64,000 nt of DNA, taken from assembly GCF_004834005.1 (NCBI RefSeq), contig NZ_STFF01000001.1, positions 867,347 to 931,346 on the forward strand, written 5' to 3'. Of this stretch, positions 7,198 through 15,936 are shown in pieces. Within the stretch, counting starts at the first letter, position 1; the number at the start of each line of letters is the position of its first letter. The position numbers were made by a program, and so were the translations under genes. The DNA is from Niastella caeni. Its GTDB lineage: Bacteria > Bacteroidota > Bacteroidia > Chitinophagales > Chitinophagaceae. The notes beneath the pieces were generated by a model. The model saw nothing but the letters and a program-made list of their open reading frames with translations, was not told the origin of the DNA and made no database searches.

Positions 7198-8625
7198 TTA
7201 CCTGCCGGTGGCTTTTAATATAAAATCCACAATAGGTGCAGGATTGGCCAGGCTGTGCGGATGATGATTTACACCCGGTTTGTGAATGACCTGGATCTTT
7301 CCGCCCAGGGCCAGCACCTTTTGTTCGAAGATGGCCGTGTTTTCATTCACCGGAACCACATCGTCAGCATCGCCCACTACATGCAGCATGGGGTAACCAC
7401 CTTTAACGATCTGTGCTACTTTATCAATGGGATTGCCTTTGAAGGTAATGGTTGCTGAATCAGTGGTATAGCCATAATCTTTCTTAAATGTCGACCAATC
7501 GGCAGCGCTGCCTTTACTACTTCCTTTACCACCGGGCCAGCTTTTTACATCCAATACCGGAGCATCAACATAAACACAAGCCACTTTGCCCGCGTTTTGT
7601 GCAGCCCAGCTATACACGTATACGCCACCTCTGCTAAAGCCTTCCATGCAGGCCTTTTTCGACAAGCCTGCTTTTTGCAGAAAGGAATAAAATTTATTCC
7701 ACGCGGCAACCGCTTCTGCATTGCCAAACAATTCGGCCACATCGCAATACACCAAATGAAAACCGCGGTCTAACAATGCAATATCGGTTTGGGGTTCTAC
7801 GCCCCAAAAACGGGCACGCCAGATCCAGGGTTTTCCTTCCGCTGCGCGGCGGGGTTTTACTATTTTGGCTTTTCTGCCATTAAAAGAAAAATCGGCGCAA
7901 TCGTATCCATAAAAAGAAGAAACAGTAAAAGGCGCTTTTATCCTTTTAAAAATATCAAAAGTTTTGTCTGTTTTACTGGTCACTGCTTCGTATACCCGTT
8001 TTGCCAGAATAGCGGCGCCTGATGCGGAAGGGTGCAGACTATCGGGAAATGTTGTGGGCATATCAGCCGTGATGCTATGCAGGTCTATCAATTCGAGTTT
8101 TTCTTCAAACGCTACCTGCCTGATGCGTGGCAGTATCAGCTTTGCAATCGCCTGCTCTGTTTGGCGCATGGTATCTGTGAGGTAAGAAGTAACCGGCAGT
8201 AATAAAATTATGCGCGGATGCGAAGGCAGGTTTTGAAAAGAACGCACCAGGGTTTTATAATCCGCTATAAAACTATCTATCTGCAACCGGTAAGGCAGGC
8301 GGCTATCGTTGGTGCCCAACTTGATCGTCACAATATCGGGGTTGCTGTTTAATGCCTCCTTGTAAGCCGGCGTGGCCATGTAAGATCGATCACAATCTTT
8401 AATAACCGTTCTGCCCCCTACCCCAAAATTCTTTACTTCATAACCACTCCCCAACAATTGTTGCAGTTGAGCCGGATAGGCTTCTTTCTCCGGATGCGCC
8501 AGCCGCGAACCGGCGGTAATACTGTTGCCAACGCAGGAAATGCGAATGGTTTTTTGCGCAATAACAGAAATGTGTATAAGCAGGAAAACAAGAACACTGC
8601 AATGGTTGGGCGATATCTTTTTCAT
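7198..8625 (-). CDS. Secreted SGNH esterase fused to an alpha/beta hydrolase
   Basis: 475 residues with a signal peptide (about 1-23, ending VIAQ). Residues 27-215 form an SGNH/GDSL hydrolase: block I CVGNSIT with nucleophile Ser35, GTND with Asn106, and D195-S-L-H198. Residues 225-475 form a second hydrolase of the alpha/beta fold: nucleophile elbow G-F-S331-R-G-G, an acidic residue in the VVGDADDVVP stretch and His in VNHHPH. Two independent serine-hydrolase triads in one secreted protein suggest a bimodular carbohydrate esterase. The substrate is inference only. Confidence 0.85.
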   Translation of the reverse strand: MKKISPNHCSVLVFLLIHISVIAQKTIRISCVGNSITAGSRLAHPEKEAYPAQLQQLLGSGYEVKNFGVGGRTVIKDCDRSYMATPAYKEALNSNPDIVTIKLGTNDSRLPYRLQIDSFIADYKTLVRSFQNLPSHPRIILLLPVTSYLTDTMRQTEQAIAKLILPRIRQVAFEEKLELIDLHSITADMPTTFPDSLHPSASGAAILAKRVYEAVTSKTDKTFDIFKRIKAPFTVSSFYGYDCADFSFNGRKAKIVKPRRAAEGKPWIWRARFWGVEPQTDIALLDRGFHLVYCDVAELFGNAEAVAAWNKFYSFLQKAGLSKKACMEGFSRGGVYVYSWAAQNAGKVACVYVDAPVLDVKSWPGGKGSSKGSAADWSTFKKDYGYTTDSATITFKGNPIDKVAQIVKGGYPMLHVVGDADDVVPVNENTAIFEQKVLALGGKIQVIHKPGVNHHPHSLANPAPIVDFILKATGR

Positions 8626-8676
8626 ACGACAGAATGCCTGCTAAAGTACTGCATTTTTCCAAATCAATATGCCTGA

Positions 8677-9300
8677 TCACTTGATTACCTGTTGCGGGAT
8701 CATTGTTCTGAAGGTAAGGTTCACCCGCGGCGTGGTTATGCGTTTTGACTTGGGTAAACAATGCAGCCAATGGGTTTGGGTGGTTCCTTTCATAACGAGC
8801 AAACTGCCATGTTCAAGCATCATGGATACCAGTTCTTTTGTTTGCTTATGTTTGAATGAGAATTTTCTTTCTGCACCAAAACTGAATGATGCAATGGCAG
8901 CATGCTCGCCCAATGTTTTTTCATCATCGCTGTGCCAGGCCATGCCTTCATCGCCGTTATGGTACAGGTTTAATAAAACCGAATTATAGGTGTCACCCGT
9001 TTTTCCTTCCACCAGTTCCTTTAGTTCCAGTAATTCCTTTGTCCATTTTAAGGCATGCCTGGTAATATTGGAGTAGGTATAACTGTAATTATCGTTCCCA
9101 TACCAGGCCACTTTTCTTTTGGTAATAATGTGCCTGCCAAAAATGACCGCTTCGTCGTTTTTCCACGCAATGGTCGTTAAAAGTTTTTCCAGGTAGTGGT
9201 CTGCCTGGGTACGGGTTAGCAGTTTGCCATAATAGTTCACTGTTCCATCTTTCGGTAAATAGTTTACCGTTTCATTTATTCCGGTGCTGAATAGGTCCAT
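8677..9300 (-). CDS. alkB: AlkB-like 2-oxoglutarate/Fe(II) dioxygenase for alkylated DNA repair
   Basis: 207-residue oxidative demethylase that removes methyl groups from 1-methyladenine and 3-methylcytosine. Iron ligands H123-x-D125 (AWHSDDE) and a distal His180 in HWLHCLPKSKR are present, as are the arginines of PRVNLTFR that bind 2-oxoglutarate. The ATG at 9300 gives a normal N-terminus; the longer frame upstream overlaps the preceding Ada-like gene and is not needed. It starts 11 bp after that gene stops, so the two form an alkylation-repair operon. It resembles the ALKBH2/3-like bacterial branch. Confidence 0.92.
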   Translation of the reverse strand: MDLFSTGINETVNYLPKDGTVNYYGKLLTRTQADHYLEKLLTTIAWKNDEAVIFGRHIITKRKVAWYGNDNYSYTYSNITRHALKWTKELLELKELVEGKTGDTYNSVLLNLYHNGDEGMAWHSDDEKTLGEHAAIASFSFGAERKFSFKHKQTKELVSMMLEHGSLLVMKGTTQTHWLHCLPKSKRITTPRVNLTFRTMIPQQVIK

Positions 9301-9311
9301 ATCAGTAAATT

Positions 9312-10166
9312 TTAGGATGCAGAAGAAAGTTTGGAAGCCTCCCAGCCGATCATGGCATGCTTGCGGGTACTGCCCCAATGATAATTGCCAAATTCGCCAT
9401 TTGCTTTTATCACCCGGTGGCAGGGAATAAGAAAGGCAACGGGGTTGCTGCCAACCGCGGAGCCTACTGCCCGGGATGCCAGGGGGCTATTCAGTTTTCC
9501 GGCAATACCGGCATAAGTTGATAATTCGCCCATGGGGATCCGCAGCAATGCTTCCCATACTTTGATCTGGAAAGGCGTTCCTTTCAAATGCAATTTGATC
9601 TCATGAAGTTTGTTCCAATCCTGGGTAAAGATGAACAGGGCATTCTGTTGAATAACGTCGGACAGTTGCCGGTACTTTGCGTTGGGAAAATGGCTCTTTA
9701 ATTGCTGCAGTGCCGTTTCCTCCTCCTCATCTACAAATGCCATATAGCAAATACCCTTATGCGTTGACGCTATGATGATGGTGCCAAAGGGGCTTTCGGC
9801 AAAACTGTAATTAATGGCCAGTTGCTCGCCGCCGTTCTTATACTCACCCGGGGTCATGCCTTCTACTTTAATAAACAGATCGTGCAGCCGGCTGGTGCCC
9901 GAAAGGCCCGATTCAAAGGCTGCATCCAGCAAGGTTACCGCCTGTCCTTTCTTCAGCACCTGCTTGGCATGCTCCAGGGTCAGGTATTGCAGAAATTGCT
10001 TAGGCGTAACGCCGGCCCAATCTTTAAACATGCGCTGAAAATGGAAAGGGCTTATATGAACATGTTCGGCTACCACGTCAAGCGAAGGCTGCTCCCTGAA
10101 ATTTTGTTTATAAAAATCAATAGCTTCCGCTATCCGGTTATAATTTATTTCCTGTTGCTTTTCCAT
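9312..10166 (-). CDS. Ada-like bifunctional regulator and O6-methylguanine-DNA methyltransferase
   Basis: 284 residues from the ATG at 10166 (a further in-frame ATG at 10187 gives seven more). Residues 8-110 are an AraC helix-turn-helix module (LDVVAEHVHISPFHFQRMFKDWAG). Residues 118-280 are an O6-alkylguanine-DNA alkyltransferase with the suicide Cys249 in IPCHRV. The N-terminal zinc domain of E. coli Ada, which senses methylphosphotriesters, is missing, so induction must work differently. It is in an operon with alkB, consistent with an adaptive response to DNA methylation. Confidence 0.92.
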   Translation of the reverse strand: MEKQQEINYNRIAEAIDFYKQNFREQPSLDVVAEHVHISPFHFQRMFKDWAGVTPKQFLQYLTLEHAKQVLKKGQAVTLLDAAFESGLSGTSRLHDLFIKVEGMTPGEYKNGGEQLAINYSFAESPFGTIIIASTHKGICYMAFVDEEEETALQQLKSHFPNAKYRQLSDVIQQNALFIFTQDWNKLHEIKLHLKGTPFQIKVWEALLRIPMGELSTYAGIAGKLNSPLASRAVGSAVGSNPVAFLIPCHRVIKANGEFGNYHWGSTRKHAMIGWEASKLSSAS

Positions 10167-10390
10167 AAACACTATTTTATACCGCAAATCTCCCCAAAGC
10201 AGCCCGGTTGTAAAACCCGATTCTTGCGCTGTTTACCACAAAAATGGCTGAGTTTTTGCAAATATTTTTGAATTTATTTCACAAAACTGCGTGACCCGAT
10301 CTGTTAAAAAATAGTAACTTCCAAACCTCAGGTCACCCCTATTGCCCGGAAACTGAGATCGTTTAACACGCAACAGAAAATAATATAAAT

Positions 10391-11005
10391 ATGAAATTCA
10401 GCTTGTCTGTCTTATCAGTGCTTTTTTCAGCATCTGTTATTGCACAACCAACGTTGGTGGAAAGGTTCCAAAAGATCGGAAATGTTCAACAGGCCCAACA
10501 ATTCGTAGATGCCAATCCGGACATAAAGCCGGCCATATTGCGACTGACGCATGGCAAGGATTCCACCCTTATCGACAAACGGTTATTGCGCCAAAAACAG
10601 GGCGATATCTTTTCGGTGGGGTATGTTACTTATAAAGTGGTTGAAGCAAAAGAATCGGTGGCCTACCGCGCCAGTTATATTTTCCTCGATGGCAGTTCTT
10701 TAACCAATTCGGAAATTGACAGCTTGAAAAAGCTGATCGTGCAGAAAGCATCAGCCCCCGGTGCTTCGTGGGAGCAATTGAGCGACCAGTACACCATGGA
10801 TGGCAATAAAACAAAAGGCGATACCGACTGGTTCTTTGGTGAACTGATGTTCCCGAAAGAAGTACAGGACGCCGTTGCCGCGCATAAGAAAGGAGACATC
10901 TTTTTCGTAGACGTATCGGAGCGGAACTGGCATTACATCATCAAAAAAACGTATGACGACCAGGTGCAGAAAGACATCGTAGTATTACGGGCCAATGGGC
11001 GGTAA
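10391..11005 (+). CDS. Exported parvulin-type peptidyl-prolyl isomerase
   Basis: 204 residues with a signal peptide (about 1-19, ending SVIAQ). The parvulin-like domain covers about residues 88-195: YRASYIFLDGSS, a helix NSEIDSLKKLIVQKA, GDTDWFFGELMFPKEVQDAV and KKGDIFFVDVSERNWHYIIKK. It likely assists folding in the periplasm. The catalytic pattern is looser than in PpiC or SurA, so activity is inferred. It stands alone with a strong terminator. Confidence 0.75.
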   Translation: MKFSLSVLSVLFSASVIAQPTLVERFQKIGNVQQAQQFVDANPDIKPAILRLTHGKDSTLIDKRLLRQKQGDIFSVGYVTYKVVEAKESVAYRASYIFLDGSSLTNSEIDSLKKLIVQKASAPGASWEQLSDQYTMDGNKTKGDTDWFFGELMFPKEVQDAVAAHKKGDIFFVDVSERNWHYIIKKTYDDQVQKDIVVLRANGR

Positions 11006-11028
11006 ATTATTGCGAACTTCATTAATAT

Positions 11029-11084
11029 TCCTGCCGGCTTATCTTGTAAGAAATTACACGATAAAAGCCGGCAGGATTTTTTTT
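11029..11084 (+). terminator. Rho-independent terminator after the isomerase gene
   Basis: Arms TCCTGCCGGCTT (11029-11040) and AAGCCGGCAGGA (11065-11076) are perfect complements, followed by eight T. Confidence 0.85.
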
Positions 11085-11221
11085 AATATACATAATGTAT
11101 TAATTTAGTGTCCTTCAGCCCGGGCACTCCACTTCAACCCAACAAAAATAATTACCTGAATAATTGCGTTTTATTATAACATGCGTCTATGCGACCATGC
11201 CTATTATTAATCTTATTGAAC

Positions 11222-12697
11222 ATGCCAATTTTACAAAACAAAAGCAAGGTCTTTTTAAGCAGTATCCTGACCGGCATTCTATTTACTACAACCTGTTTCA
11301 TCAGTTCAGCACAATTGCCTGTAGACTCCATTAAAGCCATTATTGAAAAAGAAATATACCTTAAAAGAAGCGCCAGCATTATTGTAGGCACCATCGATTC
11401 AACGGGCAAACGGGAGATCATCAGCGCGGGCTCTTTCAGTGATAAAAAAGCAGCACCGCCAGATGGAAATACTATATATGAAATAGCCTCCATCACCAAA
11501 GTATTTACGTCGCTGCTGCTGGCCGATATGAGCTTAAAGCGCCAGGTGAATCTCGATGATCCTATTTCGAAATACCTGCCGGCCAACGTGCAGGTACCAG
11601 TGAAAAATGGAAAACCGATCACCTTGCTGCACCTGGCCTCGCACTCCGTAGGCTGGCCGCGCTTTCCGGATAACAATGATCCCAGGAACCTCGACAACCC
11701 ATATGCTGATTATACTGTTGAGCAGTTGTATGATTACATCAGCAGGGCTGAATTCGATTATGCGCCGGGCACCTGGTTCAAATACTCCAATCCAGGTTAT
11801 GGACTGTTAGGCCATATTCTGGCACAGGTGGCGGGTAAACCCTATGAAACCCTGGTAAAAGAAAGGATTGGCACGCCTTTGGGACTAACCCACACTACCA
11901 TCACATTAACACCGGCTCAAAAAAATAACCTGGCTATAGGACATACGGAGTATGGCGCACCCGCTCCCAACTGGGACATGCCTGCCATTGCCGGTACCGG
12001 CGCTTTACGGTCGAACATAAACGATATGCTCACGTTTGCAGCAGCTAATTTAGGACATGTTAAAACAGACTTGTATCCCGCCATGCAACTAGCGCACGTT
12101 CCCCGTATTTCCAAAGGCAAAGGGGAAGGCGAGGTAACCCTGGGCTGGACACTGGAAAAATCCAAAGACGGTGAGGAATTCTTATGGAAAGATGGCACTA
12201 CCGCTGGTTACCGGTCGATCGTATTATTGAACAGGACCAGGAAAACAGGCGTGGTGATCCTTTCCAATTCGCTGAACCCCATCAACGATATTGCCTATCA
12301 TATTTTATATCCGGCCATACCTGTTAAACCCTACCGGTATATCTGGGCAATGCACGATCTTATTCTGGCAACGGCTAAAAACAAAGGCGTTGATGCGGCC
12401 ATTGAAGAGTATAAAAATATGAAAGCAACCAGGAGCCCGGGGCTGATCTTTGATCCAAGCCAATTGAACTATGTTGCAAGAGATCTGCGGCAGGCAAAGA
12501 AAATGAGCGCAGCTATTAAAATTCTTGAATTGAACGCACAGGAGTACCCCACCAATGCCACGGTGTTTGAAGACCTGGGCGAAATATATAAACTGAACGG
12601 CAACAAAAAAGAAGCCTTAGAGAATTACGAGAAAGCATTACAGGTTGATCCCAAGAATGAGCATGCGAAATGGATGGTGGAGAAATTGAAAAATTAA
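11222..12697 (+). CDS. Secreted class C beta-lactamase-like serine hydrolase with C-terminal TPR
   Basis: 491 residues from the ATG at 11222, which gives a clean signal peptide (cleavage near ISSAQ); an earlier ATG at 11189 adds eleven unneeded residues. The hydrolase domain shows S90-I-T-K93 (SxxK) and Y188-S-N190 (YxN) of family S12. The third motif is KDGTTAGY rather than a canonical KTG. About residues 400-487 form TPR-like helices (VFEDLGEIYKLNGNKKEALENYEKALQVDP). Peptidase or esterase activity on cell-wall or small substrates is likelier than antibiotic resistance. Confidence 0.85.
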   Translation: MPILQNKSKVFLSSILTGILFTTTCFISSAQLPVDSIKAIIEKEIYLKRSASIIVGTIDSTGKREIISAGSFSDKKAAPPDGNTIYEIASITKVFTSLLLADMSLKRQVNLDDPISKYLPANVQVPVKNGKPITLLHLASHSVGWPRFPDNNDPRNLDNPYADYTVEQLYDYISRAEFDYAPGTWFKYSNPGYGLLGHILAQVAGKPYETLVKERIGTPLGLTHTTITLTPAQKNNLAIGHTEYGAPAPNWDMPAIAGTGALRSNINDMLTFAAANLGHVKTDLYPAMQLAHVPRISKGKGEGEVTLGWTLEKSKDGEEFLWKDGTTAGYRSIVLLNRTRKTGVVILSNSLNPINDIAYHILYPAIPVKPYRYIWAMHDLILATAKNKGVDAAIEEYKNMKATRSPGLIFDPSQLNYVARDLRQAKKMSAAIKILELNAQEYPTNATVFEDLGEIYKLNGNKKEALENYEKALQVDPKNEHAKWMVEKLKN

Positions 12698-12719
12698 TGT
12701 GATAAAATACTAATGAAAT

Positions 12720-12756
12720 AAAATGGGCTGTATCAAAATATGATGCAGCCCATTTT
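12720..12756. terminator. Bidirectional terminator between two convergent hydrolase genes
   Basis: Arms AAAATGGGCTG (12720-12730) and CAGCCCATTTT (12746-12756) pair perfectly, with further pairs inside and A/T-runs on both sides. Confidence 0.85.
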
Positions 12757-12787
12757 ACTTAAGTAACTGATGGTGGCAGATGGTGGT

Positions 12788-14071
12788 CTATTTATCAGGT
12801 TGTGGCAGGTATTCGCCATAAACGGCATCACGAAAACTTTTATGCAGTTTTACCTGGTCGAATGGTACAAGTTGCGTAAATAAAACAGCAGTGAGCTCAT
12901 TAACAGGATCAACCCAAAATAGAGTACTGGCAGCGCCATCCCAGAAGAACTCGCCTACTATTCCATTGTTCTCCTCTTTTGTAGCGGGCGGTTGCGTGCG
13001 CACGGCAAAATCAATTCCAAAACCAACACGTCCTTTGCTGGGCAGCCACATGCGTTTTGAAATGGTATCGCTCAATTGGTTGGTTGCCATTAGTTGCACT
13101 GTTTCAGGTTTCAACACTTTCACTTTACCTAATTTGCCTTTATTTACCAGCATTTGCGCAAACTTCATGTAGTCATCGAGGGTAGAAGTAAGACCAAAGC
13201 CGCCGGGTTTCAGCGCCCAGTCTTTTATATTGAAGTAATTAGCCTGGCTATCAGGAACACGGCTTAATACCCCATGATCGCTGCGATGATACAATGCCGC
13301 GAAACGTTGCCGGTGGCTCCCTGCTACCACATAACGGGTATTTGTCATTTTCAGCGGATCGAAAATATTCTCTTTGATGTATTGATCGAACGGTTTGCCC
13401 GACAGGCGTTCAACCAGGTACGCTTGTACATCAACGGAAGGACCGTAGGCCCATTGATCGCCAGGATGGAATTGCAAAGGCAGGCCGGCCAGTCTTTTGG
13501 CCATTTCACTGAGCGTAATGTTCGGGTTCATGTATTCCGCTTTTCTGACCAGGGCAGCCAGCGCAGGAATATCCGTACCCGCAAACCCGGCGGTATGACG
13601 CGTGATATCACGAATGGTAATGGGACGTTTAGCCGGTTCCAACTTCATATTACCGCTGGAGTCAACACCGGCATACACTTTCATGTCGGCAAATTCGGGT
13701 GCGTATTTGGAAAGCGGATCATCGAGTTGAAAGGCACCTTTTTCATACAAGTTCATTAACGCAACGCCGGTAACCGGTTTGGTCATGGAGAAGATGCGTA
13801 CAATGGTATTGCGGTCCATGGCCACTTTTGCTTCCCGGTCGGCATAACCAAATGCATTAAAATATACTTCTTTGCCTTTTTCAAATATCAATGCAGATAC
13901 CCCGACTGTTTTACCGGAATCGGTGAATCTTTTTAAAGTAGCATCAATACGGTGCCTGACTTCCGCACTTACAATGGCAGCGCGTGGTTGCTGATCTGTA
14001 TGGGGTGCTGAAAATTGAAAGGCGATAAAAGCAAACAGGATAGGTAATATGGCAAAGATCGTTCTATTCAT
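12788..14071 (-). CDS. Secreted serine hydrolase of the beta-lactamase/esterase family
   Basis: 427 residues with a hydrophobic signal sequence (about 1-22). The SxxK nucleophile is S95-M-T-K98, followed by PVTGVALMNLYEKGAFQLDDPLSKYAPEF as in class C-like esterases such as EstB. The Tyr of the second motif is Y209 in WAYGPSVDV, with Pro in place of the usual Asn. The third motif is replaced by WDGAASTLFWVDP. These variations fit the esterase branch. Convergent with the gene to its left. Confidence 0.85.
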   Translation of the reverse strand: MNRTIFAILPILFAFIAFQFSAPHTDQQPRAAIVSAEVRHRIDATLKRFTDSGKTVGVSALIFEKGKEVYFNAFGYADREAKVAMDRNTIVRIFSMTKPVTGVALMNLYEKGAFQLDDPLSKYAPEFADMKVYAGVDSSGNMKLEPAKRPITIRDITRHTAGFAGTDIPALAALVRKAEYMNPNITLSEMAKRLAGLPLQFHPGDQWAYGPSVDVQAYLVERLSGKPFDQYIKENIFDPLKMTNTRYVVAGSHRQRFAALYHRSDHGVLSRVPDSQANYFNIKDWALKPGGFGLTSTLDDYMKFAQMLVNKGKLGKVKVLKPETVQLMATNQLSDTISKRMWLPSKGRVGFGIDFAVRTQPPATKEENNGIVGEFFWDGAASTLFWVDPVNELTAVLFTQLVPFDQVKLHKSFRDAVYGEYLPQPDK

Positions 14072-14161
14072 AGCAATTAATTTTAATCTTTCAATTGCAA
14101 AATACGTCTGAATTTAACGATCTTTCAGGAGATCAATTGATCCTTTTATACCGGAGGTTGA

Positions 14162-15199
14162 TTATGTTTTTGCCGATTCCCACCACTGTGAAGTATACGC
14201 TTTTCCAGTAGCCACCGTTGGCTCACCGGGTTTTGGCAGGAACAAAGGAATGTTCATTTGGGCAGCCAGTTCCATTAATCTTTCCACCGGCTCTTTCCAG
14301 GGATGCAGGGCCAGGTTGAACGTTCCCCAATGGATCGGTAGCAGCAACTTGCCTTTTAATGCTACATGCGCTTTTATGGCATTGTCGGGCCCCATGTGTA
14401 TATCGGCCCAGTTTTCATTATAGGCGCCTACTTCCAACATGGTTATATCAAACGGGCCATAAGCTTCCCCAATTTCATGAAACCCGTCAAACCAGCCTGA
14501 ATCGGCGCCATAGTAAATGTTATGTGTAGCTGTTTTAATTGCAAAGGACGACCACAACGTTTCAAACCGGTTGAATAAACTCCTGCCTGAAAAATGGCGG
14601 GCCGGCAGTGCGGTTATCGTACAATTATTGGCAATCGTTCTACTGTCGGTCCAGTTCAACTCCGTTATTCGCTCTTTTTGTATGCCCCAGGCCATTAAAT
14701 ATTGGGCAACACCCAATGAACAATAAAACGGCACATTGGAAGCGGCAAATTGTGGTATTACACTTCTGTCGAGGTGATCGTAATGATCATGTGATATAAT
14801 GATCGCATCGAGCGGCGGTAGATCTTTTATAGCCAACGGTGCAGGAAAAAAACGTTGAGGCCCAATGCGGGAAGAAAAGGAGGCGCGTTTACTCCACACC
14901 GGATCGGTTAGCAGGCGCAGTCCATCAATTTCTATTAACAGGCTTGAATGGCCCACCCAGGTGATGCGCAAGCCTGATGCAGCCGGTTGCTGGTAAATGG
15001 ACACATCGGTGCTGAATGGTCCTAATTTTTGTTTAGGGAATGTCTCCGCCGAATTGGTGAGGAACTTCCATAAAACGCCTAACATATTTCCGCCGGTATC
15101 AACTTTTGTAGGCACCGGGTTCAAATACTTTTTGCCTTCTTTTACAGCCGGGTATAAAAACTTCATGGTTAATGTGCTTACTGTAAAATTAAGGGTCAT
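14162..15199 (-). CDS. Metallo-beta-lactamase fold hydrolase (NAPE-PLD/UlaG-like)
   Basis: 345 residues from the ATG at 15199; a second ATG at 15166 is equally plausible. The MBL signature H-D-H-Y-D-H in IIISHDHYDHLD gives the first metal ligands. Further ligands are expected in ARHFSGR, YYGADSGW and LLPIHWGTF. The order and the GHSSLLIEIDGLRLLTDPVWS block match the family that includes N-acyl-phosphatidylethanolamine phospholipase D and RomA. No signal peptide is seen. The substrate cannot be told from sequence. Confidence 0.88.
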   Translation of the reverse strand: MTLNFTVSTLTMKFLYPAVKEGKKYLNPVPTKVDTGGNMLGVLWKFLTNSAETFPKQKLGPFSTDVSIYQQPAASGLRITWVGHSSLLIEIDGLRLLTDPVWSKRASFSSRIGPQRFFPAPLAIKDLPPLDAIIISHDHYDHLDRSVIPQFAASNVPFYCSLGVAQYLMAWGIQKERITELNWTDSRTIANNCTITALPARHFSGRSLFNRFETLWSSFAIKTATHNIYYGADSGWFDGFHEIGEAYGPFDITMLEVGAYNENWADIHMGPDNAIKAHVALKGKLLLPIHWGTFNLALHPWKEPVERLMELAAQMNIPLFLPKPGEPTVATGKAYTSQWWESAKT

Positions 15200-15477
15200 G
15201 CCCGTAAAAGGGTAATTTTTACAACTAAATTGCTGCTTTCACAATAAGTAGATCCGGTACTTGCCAATACGATTGATCCCTGCTATGATATTGATTGCCA
15301 GAAATAGTTGCTGCCTGTTGTCATTAAAGCCCCCCAACAGCCATTCGCAAAAGGGGTGTTTTTCCCGTAAAATACACCTTTACATTTCAGTAAATTACAG
15401 TAGATTTTTTTGAATGAATTATTTGCCTGGTATGCACATACCGGCTTTACACATTACATCTCTAAATCTTTGAAAGT

Positions 15478-15900
15478 ATGGGAAGAACAATCATTACCAA
15501 AGCCCGGTTTGCCGAAGTTCAAAGTGACGACGCAACCGGCCAGGCCCCCGACAACTATGCTTCGCAAATTGTGAAACTGATCCCCATTGAAATAGTAGGC
15601 GTATATCTCGGCATCAGTAACCTCATCAAAGGCCAGGACCTGGTTCAATGGATCATCTTTCTTATTATTCTCATTATTACCCCTTTTTACCTGAAGAAAG
15701 TAGCTAATATAAGCGACAGGATACAAATAATAATAGCCACTATATCTTATATCATTTGGGCAATATCGTTAGGCGGCCCCTTTGAGAACTTCCTTCAGCC
15801 AAAGCTGCCACCCAACTTCACCGTGCAAACCTTAGGGGGCATATTGATCATGCTGTACACGCTGATCGTCCCTATTTTTTACCGGCCTGCAAAAGCTTAA
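15478..15900 (+). CDS. Small multi-pass membrane protein of unknown function
   Basis: 140 residues, not recognised. A short polar N-terminus (TKARFAEVQSDDATGQAPDNYASQ) precedes three or four predicted helices at about 38-56, 60-78, 84-104 and 116-134. It is the first gene of a plus-strand cluster with the astacin, the YscW-like protein, the caspase and a 773-residue protein; the gap to the astacin gene is 36 bp. By analogy with conflict systems, where a small membrane protein is often the effector or anchor of a protease switch, it may be the membrane component. That role is inference. Confidence 0.75.
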   Translation: MGRTIITKARFAEVQSDDATGQAPDNYASQIVKLIPIEIVGVYLGISNLIKGQDLVQWIIFLIILIITPFYLKKVANISDRIQIIIATISYIIWAISLGGPFENFLQPKLPPNFTVQTLGGILIMLYTLIVPIFYRPAKA

Positions 15901-15936
15901 TAATAACCGATCTTCTCACCACACAAATAAAATAGT

